A stretch of 45,592 nucleotides of DNA. Origin: an uncultured Pelagibacteraceae bacterium. Lineage in GTDB: Bacteria > Pseudomonadota > Alphaproteobacteria > Pelagibacterales > Pelagibacteraceae. The stretch covers positions 1-45,592 of the forward strand of contig CACJFA010000006.1 in assembly GCA_902592545.1 (NCBI GenBank). Direction: 5' to 3'. Every line of letters starts with the position of its first letter. Within the stretch, counting starts at the first letter, position 1. A program made the translations under genes and the position numbers. Shown here in pieces: positions 1 to 7,976 of the stretch. Below the pieces are notes generated by a model. It ran no database searches and had not been told where the DNA came from. It saw only the letters and a list, made by a program, of their open reading frames with translations.

Positions 1-31
1 AAACTTGAGCTATCGGTAAAAATACTTCCAT
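1..31 (-). CDS. Start of a probable TauE/SafE-family permease (cut by window edge)
   Basis: Only ten codons lie inside the window, reading MEVFLPIAQV on the minus strand. That N-terminus resembles the start of COG0730 TauE/SafE permeases, and the gene would be the last of the apr sulfite-oxidation operon, where a sulfite or sulfonate exporter makes sense. A short inverted repeat (GTTGTT at 45-50, AACAAC at 55-60) lies in the 29-base gap before it. The family call rests on ten residues plus context and is tentative. Confidence 0.35.
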   Translation of the reverse strand, partial: MEVFLPIAQV

Positions 32-60
32 AAAAAATTTAAAAGTTGTTAAAAAACAAC

Positions 61-195
61 TTAGTTAAAAGTGATAAAAGTTCCAACTAAAATCACTCCC
101 CAGTAAGCTGTTAAGCTTGCTATAATTCCTGCTTTAATAAATGTAGTTTTAAAATTTGAGAGTTTGTTTATAATTTTTACGTTAGAAAGTAACAT
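61..195 (-). CDS. 44-residue single-span membrane peptide in the apr operon
   Basis: Not recognised by name. The reading frame runs from an ATG at 195 to a TAA at 61 and encodes a lysine-rich N-terminus (MLLSNVKIINKLSNFK) followed by a hydrophobic stretch with the core GIIASLTAYWGVILVGTF, so one membrane span is likely. It sits 68 bases after the 116-residue gene and 29 bases before the probable TauE/SafE start, all on the same strand. No convincing Shine-Dalgarno is visible. It may be a small subunit of the neighbouring permease or an apr accessory peptide; this is inference. Support is the clean frame, sensible composition and operon position. Confidence 0.55.
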   Translation of the reverse strand: MLLSNVKIINKLSNFKTTFIKAGIIASLTAYWGVILVGTFITFN

Positions 196-263
196 TTAAT
201 TCGTCAATACACCCACAACGAAATTTGTCAAACAAATATTTATTATTAAGCAACTTTTTTTGT

Positions 264-614
264 CTAGTAGATAGTAGCCCCAAAAACTTTAATTGTATCG
301 TCCTCAACTCCTAAAACCAATCTTCCAAGGAACTCTCCTGGGATCTCTTTATTAGTTTGTTTAATTAGAACAGTTATATGGTCTCCTCTTCTAAGGCATC
401 CAAACGGTTCGAAAGTTTCTTTAAGATTAGTAATTAGCTTGTTATTAGCCCACTGCTTACCAAGCTCTACCTCGTTAGCACCAAAAAGCATTTGAGTGGA
501 GAAATCTTTGGTGAAACCACCATAATCTTTGAGATTAGATGATTTAACCAAATTATCCCAAATCGGTTTGGCTAATTCATATATCTCATCATCGGTTTTA
601 GATAAAATATCCAT
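264..614 (-). CDS. Conserved-looking hypothetical protein downstream of aprA
   Basis: Not recognised. The 116-residue product has no signal peptide and no membrane span. The first half is acidic and helical; the second half (about residues 70-116) looks beta-rich, with FEPFGCLRRGDHITVLI followed by a segment ending VFGATIY. There is a single cysteine, within the GCLRRG motif. It starts 21 bases after the aprA stop on the same strand, so it is probably co-transcribed with aprMBA and may assist the reductase or sulfite handling. That role is inferred from position only. Confidence 0.75.
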   Translation of the reverse strand: MDILSKTDDEIYELAKPIWDNLVKSSNLKDYGGFTKDFSTQMLFGANEVELGKQWANNKLITNLKETFEPFGCLRRGDHITVLIKQTNKEIPGEFLGRLVLGVEDDTIKVFGATIY

Positions 615-635
615 AAAATTTATTTGAAAAGTTTA

Positions 636-2495
636 TTAGGAAGCTTTTTTCTTCTCGTTCTCATCCACTATATGGTATACAGGAACTTTCTCCATACTAA
701 ACTTACCAGTCTTAGGATCTCTTCTTGAAACAGTTAAACAATGCCAATTATCATCATCAAGTTTCATATGATCACCTCTATAATAATATCCAGGCCATCT
801 AGTTTCTTCTCTAAACATAGTATGTTCTGTTACGCACTGAGATGTCAAAGCTCTGTGTTTAAGCTCCCATGCCCTCATAAGCTGGTGATAATCTTCAGCT
901 CCTACGTTTTCAAGATCTTCCTCAAGCCAAGCTAACAACTCTAATCCTCTTTTCAGCATATTAGCATTAGTCATATAGTTTGTAGCTATTCCACCTACAT
1001 ATTCATCCATTATTCTTTGTAAACGTTGTAACCCTTGAATAGGTGAGATATAGCTTGGAGATACGGTTCCTCCGGTAATCTCATTTTGAGCAACTGTGTA
1101 ATTTTCTAAAGGTTTGTAAACTTTAACTTTAAAATCTTCACATTGTTTATCTGATACCTTTAAGCCCTCAGCTTTTTTATCTTCAATGTATTTTACAGCT
1201 GCTTTTGCTGCTAATCTACCCTCAGTAAATGAGCCTGACGAAAATTTGTGAGCGCTACCACCTACAGTATCACCTGCTCCAAACAATCCATCAATTGTTA
1301 ACATTCTGTTATAACCCCAAAAGTACTCCGGTGGAGACAAGTCCTCTGGTCCGCTTACCCAAGCTCCAGAACAAGTAGCATGAGAACCCATTACATATGG
1401 TTCTGAAGTTGTTAATTCAGGGTTTGTATATTTTGGATCAATATTTTGAGATGCCCAAACAACAGCTTGACCTACCGTCATTCCTAAAAAGTTTTCCCAA
1501 CCAACAGTTTCTAAATGTGGATCTTGAAAAGCCTCAGTAGTAACCATATGTATTGGTCCGCCACCTGCCATTGTTTCTTGAATAAAAGCATGGTTTCTTA
1601 AACACGTAGGTGTTGGATGGTGATCTATATATTCTCCTACCAATTCTTTAGTCTGGTCGTACCATTTCTTCTCATAATTTTCGCCGTTTGCATTTTGTGT
1701 ATATGTTTTTAAATGTAAGAAGTAAGCTCCAACAGGTCCATATCCATCTTTAAATCTACATAACACAATTCTATTTTCCATTTGTGTCATCTTAGCACCA
1801 GCTGCAATTGGTAATGCGTAAGCTGAACCATTACTCCAAGGAGCATACCATGTTCTACCCATACCTTCGCCAACAGCTCTTGGTTTAAATATATGTGAAG
1901 CTCCTCCTGCTGCAACAATTACAGCTTTTGCTCTAAATACATGGAAATCACCTGTTCTCATATTAAACCCAACAGCACCACCCACTCTATTCTCTTGAGC
2001 CTCATCCATCAAAAGATGAGTAATCATAATTCTATTATAAATTTTATCTGCAGATTTTTTTGCTGCCTCTGCAACAATTGGCTTATAACTTTCACCGTGG
2101 ATCATTATCTGCCACTTACCTTCTCTTAGATATCTTCCAGTCTCTTCATTTTTCATCATAGGAAGACCCCACTCATCAAACATATGAACAGTTGAGTCTA
2201 CATGACGAGCCATGTCATAACCTAAATCTTCTCTAACCATTCCCATCAAATCATTTCTTGCATATCTAACATGATCTTCAGGTTGATTTTCACCCCATTG
2301 CATACCCATGTAACAGTTAATTGCGTAAAGACCTTGAGCCACTGCCCCACTTCTATCTATGTTTGCCTTTTCAACACAAACAATTTTCATATCTCTGCCC
2401 CAGTGCCTTGCTTCGAAAGTTGCACCAGTACCAGCCATACCTCCACCAACAACTAATACATCACAGTCTTCGTAATGAGTTTTATGCTTAGCCAT
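636..2495 (-). CDS. aprA: Adenylylsulfate reductase alpha subunit
   Basis: Flavoprotein that interconverts APS with sulfite and AMP; in sulfur-oxidising and sulfite-detoxifying bacteria it runs towards APS. The 619 residues match the usual AprA length. The N-terminus carries an FAD dinucleotide-binding motif (VVGGGMAGTGATFEA, about residues 15-29) followed by the VEKANIDRSGAVAQG segment, and a second FAD contact region (DGLFGAGDTVGGSAHKFSSG) lies near residues 400-420. The ATG overlaps the aprB stop (TAATG), indicating translational coupling. No sat gene for ATP sulfurylase is visible in the window, so what happens to the APS is not shown here. The identification is firm. Confidence 0.97.
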   Translation of the reverse strand: MAKHKTHYEDCDVLVVGGGMAGTGATFEARHWGRDMKIVCVEKANIDRSGAVAQGLYAINCYMGMQWGENQPEDHVRYARNDLMGMVREDLGYDMARHVDSTVHMFDEWGLPMMKNEETGRYLREGKWQIMIHGESYKPIVAEAAKKSADKIYNRIMITHLLMDEAQENRVGGAVGFNMRTGDFHVFRAKAVIVAAGGASHIFKPRAVGEGMGRTWYAPWSNGSAYALPIAAGAKMTQMENRIVLCRFKDGYGPVGAYFLHLKTYTQNANGENYEKKWYDQTKELVGEYIDHHPTPTCLRNHAFIQETMAGGGPIHMVTTEAFQDPHLETVGWENFLGMTVGQAVVWASQNIDPKYTNPELTTSEPYVMGSHATCSGAWVSGPEDLSPPEYFWGYNRMLTIDGLFGAGDTVGGSAHKFSSGSFTEGRLAAKAAVKYIEDKKAEGLKVSDKQCEDFKVKVYKPLENYTVAQNEITGGTVSPSYISPIQGLQRLQRIMDEYVGGIATNYMTNANMLKRGLELLAWLEEDLENVGAEDYHQLMRAWELKHRALTSQCVTEHTMFREETRWPGYYYRGDHMKLDDDNWHCLTVSRRDPKTGKFSMEKVPVYHIVDENEKKKAS

Positions 2496-2965
2496 TAGTA
2501 ATAAACTCCTTTTTTAAATGACTCTTTTGGAACCGCAGGAAGTTCACCATCAATATTTAGTCCTTCAGGTTCAGTGTAAAGTCTTTGCGAATTTAATTCT
2601 CCTTGTTTTATTTTTTCACCGTCTGCAAGTTTAGGAATAAATTTTCCCCATGGTTTTGTTGTTATTGGTGAAACAAAGTCTTTTGTTGTTCCATTTCTAA
2701 ATTTTATTTTCCAGGAAATAGTTCCTTTTTCCTCCTCACGTCTTACTCTAACGCTATGTCCCATTGGAGCAAAATCTGCATAACCTCTTACGTCAATCGC
2801 ATGATTTGGGCATGCTTTTACACATGAATAACATTCCCAACAAAAATTAGGTTCTATATTTTTTGCACGTCTAATATTTTCATCAATGTGCATTATATCA
2901 GATGGACAAATATCTACGCAGTGACCACATCCATCACATCTAGTCATATATACAAAAGTTGACAT
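2495..2965 (-). CDS. aprB: Adenylylsulfate reductase beta subunit (iron-sulfur)
   Basis: Electron-transfer partner of AprA. Two [4Fe-4S] motifs are visible: C10, C13, C16, C20 (CDGCGHCVDICPSD) and C42, C45, C48, C52 (CWECYSCVKACPNH). The 156-residue length is normal for AprB, and the C-terminal tail after about residue 105 is of the type that wraps around AprA. The gene lies between aprM, 31 bases upstream, and aprA, which its stop overlaps. It is cytoplasmic and probably delivers electrons to the AprM membrane anchor. Confidence 0.97.
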   Translation of the reverse strand: MSTFVYMTRCDGCGHCVDICPSDIMHIDENIRRAKNIEPNFCWECYSCVKACPNHAIDVRGYADFAPMGHSVRVRREEEKGTISWKIKFRNGTTKDFVSPITTKPWGKFIPKLADGEKIKQGELNSQRLYTEPEGLNIDGELPAVPKESFKKGVYY

Positions 2966-2996
2966 AATTTATTTTCTTTCCTTTTTTGTTATCATA

Positions 2997-3791
2997 TTAA
3001 TAATGTTTTGGCTCTTCTCTTTTTATTCCTAGGCCAAATTGCTCAGGCGCATCCGCAGGAGGTGGTAAATTATCTCTAGAACCGTCTGCTTCAGCCAAAT
3101 TTTTCTGTATTGCTGCTCCAGGCTTATAGAACATGTGTGCAAATTTTGACCAGTAAACTCCACCAAATAAAACTAAATTTGAAACTACAAACAATGCAAA
3201 AAATAAGAATGATAAACCTACTTGACCATTAAATTGAGTATAAGACCAAGCTAGTCCAAAAGTTGAACATGCTAATAATGCTAGAACAAACAAATCAGCT
3301 TTAATAATTCTATACCAAGGGTGTGCTTCAGCAGAAACATCTACTCTTAAAAAAAACCAAAACCAAAATCCACCAATACATGTAAGTATTGCACCCACAT
3401 GCCACAGCATTGACCACAATGTAGAAGAAGTTTTGTCTGCACCTGTATAACAAAATACTAACATCGCTGAAGCAATCCAAAAGATTATAGTTCCATACAT
3501 GCCGAGAACATGTGCTAATCTTCTTTTTCCAAAACCTAATTCTGATGTCGTTCCAATGTCATAAACAGTAGTCTTAGCAATTATTTTTGCCTTCTCAGCA
3601 GCTCCAACCTCTCTTGTTGCCTGCAATTTTGCTTTTTTTGCATTATTAAAGAAATAAGTTAAATTTTTATGATGTATCATCTGAATAATTGTTCCTAAAG
3701 CAATTAAAAGAACCATTGCAATTATAAAACCTTGCATAACAACAGTAGGAACTACTTCTGATAATAACGAAAATGGATTTGTTTCAAGCAT
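2997..3791 (-). CDS. aprM: AprM-type membrane anchor of adenylylsulfate reductase
   Basis: A 264-residue integral membrane protein with about six hydrophobic segments, beginning with VVMQGFIIAMVLLIALGTII near the N-terminus. Several histidines fall in or beside spans (for example LAHVLGMYG and MLWHVGAIL), in keeping with a heme- or quinone-linked anchor. It is first in the apr operon, the order known for sulfur-oxidiser apr sets that use AprM instead of QmoABC. A plausible Shine-Dalgarno, AAGGGTAG, precedes the ATG. An AT-rich inverted repeat (AATTATT at 3807-3813, AATAATT at 3817-3823) lies just upstream and could be an operator. Function is assigned from family and context. Confidence 0.88.
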   Translation of the reverse strand: MLETNPFSLLSEVVPTVVMQGFIIAMVLLIALGTIIQMIHHKNLTYFFNNAKKAKLQATREVGAAEKAKIIAKTTVYDIGTTSELGFGKRRLAHVLGMYGTIIFWIASAMLVFCYTGADKTSSTLWSMLWHVGAILTCIGGFWFWFFLRVDVSAEAHPWYRIIKADLFVLALLACSTFGLAWSYTQFNGQVGLSFLFFALFVVSNLVLFGGVYWSKFAHMFYKPGAAIQKNLAEADGSRDNLPPPADAPEQFGLGIKREEPKHY

Positions 3792-3905
3792 TCTACCCTT
3801 ATGTTAAATTATTTTAAATAATTTTAAAGTTTTCTAGTCTAGATAACTCATCATATCAACAAAAACTATTGATAAATTTGTCTTTAATAACAACTAAAAA
3901 AATAT

Positions 3906-4301
3906 TTACTTTCTTTTGTAATGTTGTTTTTTTGGGATCACAGACCTGACTCCTCCTTGCGGATTCTCCACATCCCCTTCTCTTCTTGGGATTAAATGAA
4001 TATGGCAATGCATAATTGATTGGCCTGCAAATTTTCCTGCATTTGTGCCTATATTGAAACCTTGAACACTAGAATCTTGAATTAAAATTTTTTCTTTAGT
4101 TTTTAAGATTAACTCGTTACATGCCTGAATTTCATCTTTAGTAAGCTCAAAATATGTTTCTACATGTCTTTTAGGAACGATAAGACTATGAAATTCTGAT
4201 ACAGGGTAGCTATCTGTAGATGAATAAGCCAATTGGTTTTCAAACTGAAGCTCATCTTTTCTGATTTTACAAAATATACAAGGATTGTTTGGATCTTTCA
4301 T
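3906..4301 (-). CDS. HIT (histidine triad) family nucleotide hydrolase
   Basis: Small 131-residue HIT-domain protein that would hydrolyse or transfer nucleoside phosphoramidates or dinucleotide phosphates. The catalytic triad HCHIHLIPRR (H-x-H-x-H) is near residues 98-107, preceded by the usual NAGKFAGQSIMH helix. A CxxC pair (CIFCK, residues 8-12) near the N-terminus matches zinc-binding HIT proteins. It is the last gene of the run metC-MFS-pabB-pabA-pabC and starts two bases after pabC. The exact substrate cannot be told from sequence. Confidence 0.9.
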   Translation of the reverse strand: MKDPNNPCIFCKIRKDELQFENQLAYSSTDSYPVSEFHSLIVPKRHVETYFELTKDEIQACNELILKTKEKILIQDSSVQGFNIGTNAGKFAGQSIMHCHIHLIPRREGDVENPQGGVRSVIPKKQHYKRK

Positions 4302-4303
4302 AT

Positions 4304-5047
4304 TTAAACAAGAGAGCTATATATTTTATTTAACTTAGTGTAGCAACTAGTCTTTCTTCTCTTCCATTTAAGATCTTTTATTTTTGATACTGATGTTACC
4401 CCTTTACCAGATCCAATAAGAATTATTTCATCATAATCATCGATTGATTTAATAAAAATATCTTTAAAATTAATTTTAATTTTCTTGCTTATAAATTTAA
4501 GTGTGTTTCCAAAATAACAATTTTTTTTTGGTGAAAAAATCTTTCCCTTTTTAACAAAAACTAAATTTGAAGTACCTGTTTCTAAAATTTTATCATTTGC
4601 GACTAGAGCAATATCAAATTTAGTTGGGTCAACTTTACTTAATTTCGCTAATATTTTTTTATAATAGAGATTTTTATAATTTGGTTCTACTCGTTTATAT
4701 CTAAACAATAACAGATTAAAATTACTCTTTAGTTTTGGTCTTTTTCTAATTGAGACTGATATCAGTTTTTTATTTAAAGCTATACGAAATAAATTATCAG
4801 GACCTTTGTATATAGTGTTTTTGTCAATTAAATCTTTAATAATGCTTTTTAAATTTTTTTTTCTTATTCCATATTTTTTTGTAGATTTTATTAAGTTCTC
4901 TAAATGCGGTTTTAAAAGTATTAACTTAGGAGGTTTCCCAACCATTCGCATTGTGGTGAATACACCTCTAGACCCCCAAAGATCATTGAAATTAACTTCT
5001 TTAAGATTACTAAGCTGATAGGATTTTTTTAATAAGAGTGTTGCCAT
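4304..5047 (-). CDS. pabC: Aminodeoxychorismate lyase, class IV aminotransferase fold
   Basis: PLP enzyme expected to release pyruvate from 4-amino-4-deoxychorismate to give p-aminobenzoate for folate. The 247 residues show class IV features: GVFTTMRM near residue 29, the lysine-bearing NYKNLYYKKIL region near 125-135, and ETGTSNLVFV near residue 156, which supplies the PLP-contacting glutamate. The N-terminus overlaps pabA by 38 bases, so the pair is probably translationally coupled. A D-alanine or branched-chain aminotransferase is the fold-level alternative, but position next to pabA and pabB decides for PabC. The protein is unusually lysine-rich, like its neighbours. Confidence 0.85.
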   Translation of the reverse strand: MATLLLKKSYQLSNLKEVNFNDLWGSRGVFTTMRMVGKPPKLILLKPHLENLIKSTKKYGIRKKNLKSIIKDLIDKNTIYKGPDNLFRIALNKKLISVSIRKRPKLKSNFNLLLFRYKRVEPNYKNLYYKKILAKLSKVDPTKFDIALVANDKILETGTSNLVFVKKGKIFSPKKNCYFGNTLKFISKKIKINFKDIFIKSIDDYDEIILIGSGKGVTSVSKIKDLKWKRRKTSCYTKLNKIYSSLV

Positions 5048-5567
5048 TTTCTGTTAAAAAAGATTCTGGATGAAATTGAAATCCATATATTTTATTTTGA
5101 TTATCCTCAAGGCCCATTGGTATTTTTGTTTTGCTACATCTCATAGTTATTTTAATAGAATTAGATTTAAATGGCTCCTTTAATTTTAATGAATGATATC
5201 TTCCAACTTTAAACTGTTGATTATTTTTAAAGATTTTACTTTGATTGTTTGTTTTTATTTTAGATTGAAATCCATGATAAATTTTTTTTTGTTGTATTAT
5301 TTTGCCTCCTTCATTATGCAAAATCATTTGATAACCAAGACAAATACCAATAATTTTTTTCCTTCCTTTGTATTTTTTATAAATTTTTGAAGTATTAGGA
5401 TAATCCTTTGGTGATCCAGGTCCTGGTGATAAAACGATCACATCACTTTTATCAAGTAATTTCTTATTTAACTCATAATAATTTGAGCAAAAAACTTTAT
5501 CAAATTTTGCAAATTGATGAACAACATTCCAAGTAAAAGAGTCTTGATGATCGATTATGTAAATCAT
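5010..5567 (-). CDS. pabA: Glutamine amidotransferase subunit, PabA/TrpG type
   Basis: Class I glutaminase that supplies ammonia to the chorismate-aminating subunit. The triad is intact: nucleophile C76 in GICLGYQMI, H166 and E168 in FQFHPESF. The oxyanion-loop motif PGPGSP is at residues 49-53 or so. Its 185 residues are typical of free-standing PabA/TrpG. The ATG overlaps the pabB stop by four bases. TrpG and PabA cannot be separated by sequence alone; the adjacent pabB and pabC favour folate synthesis, though a dual role with a distant TrpE remains possible. Confidence 0.9.
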   Translation of the reverse strand: MIYIIDHQDSFTWNVVHQFAKFDKVFCSNYYELNKKLLDKSDVIVLSPGPGSPKDYPNTSKIYKKYKGRKKIIGICLGYQMILHNEGGKIIQQKKIYHGFQSKIKTNNQSKIFKNNQQFKVGRYHSLKLKEPFKSNSIKITMRCSKTKIPMGLEDNQNKIYGFQFHPESFLTENGNTLIKKILSA

Positions 5568-6778
5568 TTAAACAACTCCAGTAAAGATTTTGCTTTAATA
5601 TAATTTTCATTAAACTCTTTCTTAGGTGAACTATCTAATACTACTCCAGATGCAGCAGAGATCTCTGATTGATTTTTGTAATTTAATATAGATCTAATTA
5701 TAATATTAAACTTCATATCTTGATTAAATTTAATAAATCCAAAACTTCCTGTAAAAATATTTCTACTTTCTTTTTCTTGATTATTTAGAAGTTCTAACGT
5801 TCTTATCTTAGGACAACCAATTACAGATCCTCCGGGCATCATAGCTTTGATGATATCAATCAATTTTGTATTTTTGTTTAATATTCCACCAATTGAAGTC
5901 ACATAATGAAAAAGATGCTTATATTCTTCAACGTATTTTTTTTTAAGTATTTTAACACTTCCCGGCTTACAAATTTTTGATAAATCACTTCTTTCCATAT
6001 CAACTATCATATTGTGTTCTTTAGTTTCTTTCTCGTTATTTTTAAAATATTTTAGAGCTGTATTTTTATTTGAGAGTAATTTTTTCTTAAAAGTTCCTGC
6101 TATTGGTTTTGTAATTATTTTGTTTTTTTTCTTATCAATTAATGTTTCAGGAGAGCAGCTTACTATAGAATAATCCTTATCTTTTATCATAAATGACTCT
6201 GGAGATGCATTAACACGCATTAATTTCCAAAAAAAATTAACAGGATTAATTAATGATTTATTTTTATATTTTGTACAAATTTTAATTTGATAAGTCTCTC
6301 CTTGTCTAATTTTTTTTGAAAATATTTCAAATATTTTTTTATATTTTTCATAAGAAATATTAATCTTAAAAGGACTTAGTATTTGAGTTTTGCTGAATTG
6401 ATAATTGAATGTATGTTTTTTTATACTAGATACAACTTTAATATCATTTCTAATTTTAATTATTGTCTCAGGTTTATAAAAAACCCCTTTATAAAAATTT
6501 ATCCTCTTTTTATTTTTTAAATTAATACCAATTAAATTACATAAAATTTCATAACCAAAAAAACCAAGATATAAATCTGTTTCTTTTTTGTATTTTTTTT
6601 TCTCTAACGATTTTAGAAAATTATGTATATTTTTTTTTGTTAAAACAATTTTTTTGGAAAAATCAGTATAAATGTTATACCCTTCATCTACTTTGTAAAT
6701 AATTAAAGGTTTATCTGATTGATACAGATCCTCTAAATAAGGGTTAAATTTAAATTTATGCTGGCTGAGTTCTTTCAA
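5564..6778 (-). CDS. pabB: Chorismate-binding aminodeoxychorismate synthase component I
   Basis: Chorismate-utilising enzyme of 404 residues; the C-terminal 260 residues form the catalytic domain and the N-terminal 130 are poorly conserved. Visible motifs are GETYQIKICTK (about 160-170), PIAGTFKKK (225-233), EHNMIVDMERSDL (254-266) and PGGSVIGCPKIRTLELL (315-331). PGGS is the PabB-like form of the last motif. In canonical PabB the first loop reads PIKGT, with a lysine that forms a covalent intermediate; here it is PIAGT, as in anthranilate synthase TrpE. Context with pabA and pabC supports PabB. It overlaps the MFS gene by 23 bases. Confidence 0.82.
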   Translation of the reverse strand: MKELSQHKFKFNPYLEDLYQSDKPLIIYKVDEGYNIYTDFSKKIVLTKKNIHNFLKSLEKKKYKKETDLYLGFFGYEILCNLIGINLKNKKRINFYKGVFYKPETIIKIRNDIKVVSSIKKHTFNYQFSKTQILSPFKINISYEKYKKIFEIFSKKIRQGETYQIKICTKYKNKSLINPVNFFWKLMRVNASPESFMIKDKDYSIVSCSPETLIDKKKNKIITKPIAGTFKKKLLSNKNTALKYFKNNEKETKEHNMIVDMERSDLSKICKPGSVKILKKKYVEEYKHLFHYVTSIGGILNKNTKLIDIIKAMMPGGSVIGCPKIRTLELLNNQEKESRNIFTGSFGFIKFNQDMKFNIIIRSILNYKNQSEISAASGVVLDSSPKKEFNENYIKAKSLLELFK

Positions 6779-7976
6779 TTGCTTTCTCTACTATAGGTAA
6801 ATGTATCAGACCTGCAAATAATGATAATGCGATAGATCCGTACCATGCATAGTCAAAATTTCCATTTAATTCATAAAATACACCACCTAGATATGCTCCT
6901 AGGAAAGAACCAATTTGATGGCTTACAAAAACTATTCCATATAAAAGTCCAACATATTTTGTACCAAATATATGTGCAACAATTCCATTTGTTGGAGGAA
7001 CTGTAGATAGCCATAAAAAACCAAAAGTAACTCCAAAAACTACAGAATTAAATATACTTGGTGGTAAGAAAATAAAATAGATAATTGAAACGCCTCTCAA
7101 AAGATATATTGCACTTAATATTTTTTTCTTACTATACCTTGTTGCTAAATAACCACTTGTAATAGTGCCGGCCATATTAAACACTCCTATCAGAGCTAAA
7201 ACCATTGCAGGAGTCCAATCAGGCAAACCTTTATCTGCCATATAAGTTGGAATGTGTGTTGCTACTAGAGCAATATGCCAACCACAAACAAAAAAACCTA
7301 GAGTAAGATAAATAAAACTTTTATTTGCAAATGCTTCTTTTAGTGCTTCTCTAGCTGTTTGATTATTATCTTGATCAACTCCCACAGGTATTTTTGGAGT
7401 ACTAACAAATAGTGATACTACCAATCCAACTCCCAAAAGAAGACAAAAATACAAAAGAGTATTTTCCCAACCTGTTTCAACTAAAGAATATCTTACAAGT
7501 AAAGGTGAAACAAAATATCCAAAAGATCCTGCACATGTAACAATTCCTGTTGCAATAGTTCTATTAGATGCTGGAAAATGTTTAGCTACAACTGATACAG
7601 GAATACCTATTGCTGTTGAACCTAACCCAATTCCTATCATTACTCCTATGGTTAAAGTAAAATAGCCTCCAGTATTAAAACCAGAATAAAAAAATAAAAC
7701 ACCTACCAAATAAAAAACAAAGCCAATAAAGATTGCAACTGCACCTCCGTACTTATCAGTAATTACACCAAACAAAGGACTAAATACGCCCCAGAGTAAT
7801 AACTGTAATCCCATAACAAATCCAAAATGGGAAATGGAAATATCTAAGTCAGTATTAAAATCAAAATAAAACAATCCAAAGGTCTGTCTTATTCCTAAAG
7901 AAATAATTACAACTACAGATGCAGCAATTAATGTAATTAGCGCTTTCTTGCTTATAGTAAAATTTTCTGAGCTCAT
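6756..7976 (-). CDS. Major facilitator superfamily transporter
   Basis: A 406-residue protein with about twelve hydrophobic spans in two halves. The loop after span 2 contains GVITDKYGG, a form of the MFS loop 2-3 signature, and the middle loop after span 6 (about 195-215) is charged. It resembles oxalate/formate-antiporter-like and monocarboxylate-type MFS proteins, but the substrate cannot be read from sequence. Its start overlaps the stop of the PLP lyase gene by four bases and its end overlaps pabB by 23, so it is fully embedded in the operon. Association with amino-acid or sulfur metabolites is a guess from neighbours. Confidence 0.88.
   Translation of the reverse strand: MSSENFTISKKALITLIAASVVVIISLGIRQTFGLFYFDFNTDLDISISHFGFVMGLQLLLWGVFSPLFGVITDKYGGAVAIFIGFVFYLVGVLFFYSGFNTGGYFTLTIGVMIGIGLGSTAIGIPVSVVAKHFPASNRTIATGIVTCAGSFGYFVSPLLVRYSLVETGWENTLLYFCLLLGVGLVVSLFVSTPKIPVGVDQDNNQTAREALKEAFANKSFIYLTLGFFVCGWHIALVATHIPTYMADKGLPDWTPAMVLALIGVFNMAGTITSGYLATRYSKKKILSAIYLLRGVSIIYFIFLPPSIFNSVVFGVTFGFLWLSTVPPTNGIVAHIFGTKYVGLLYGIVFVSHQIGSFLGAYLGGVFYELNGNFDYAWYGSIALSLFAGLIHLPIVEKAIERTQPA

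Noticed and set aside
741..2456. Several 60-65 codon plus-strand frames inside aprA
   Set aside because: They are antisense to the firmly identified aprA and have no start signals.
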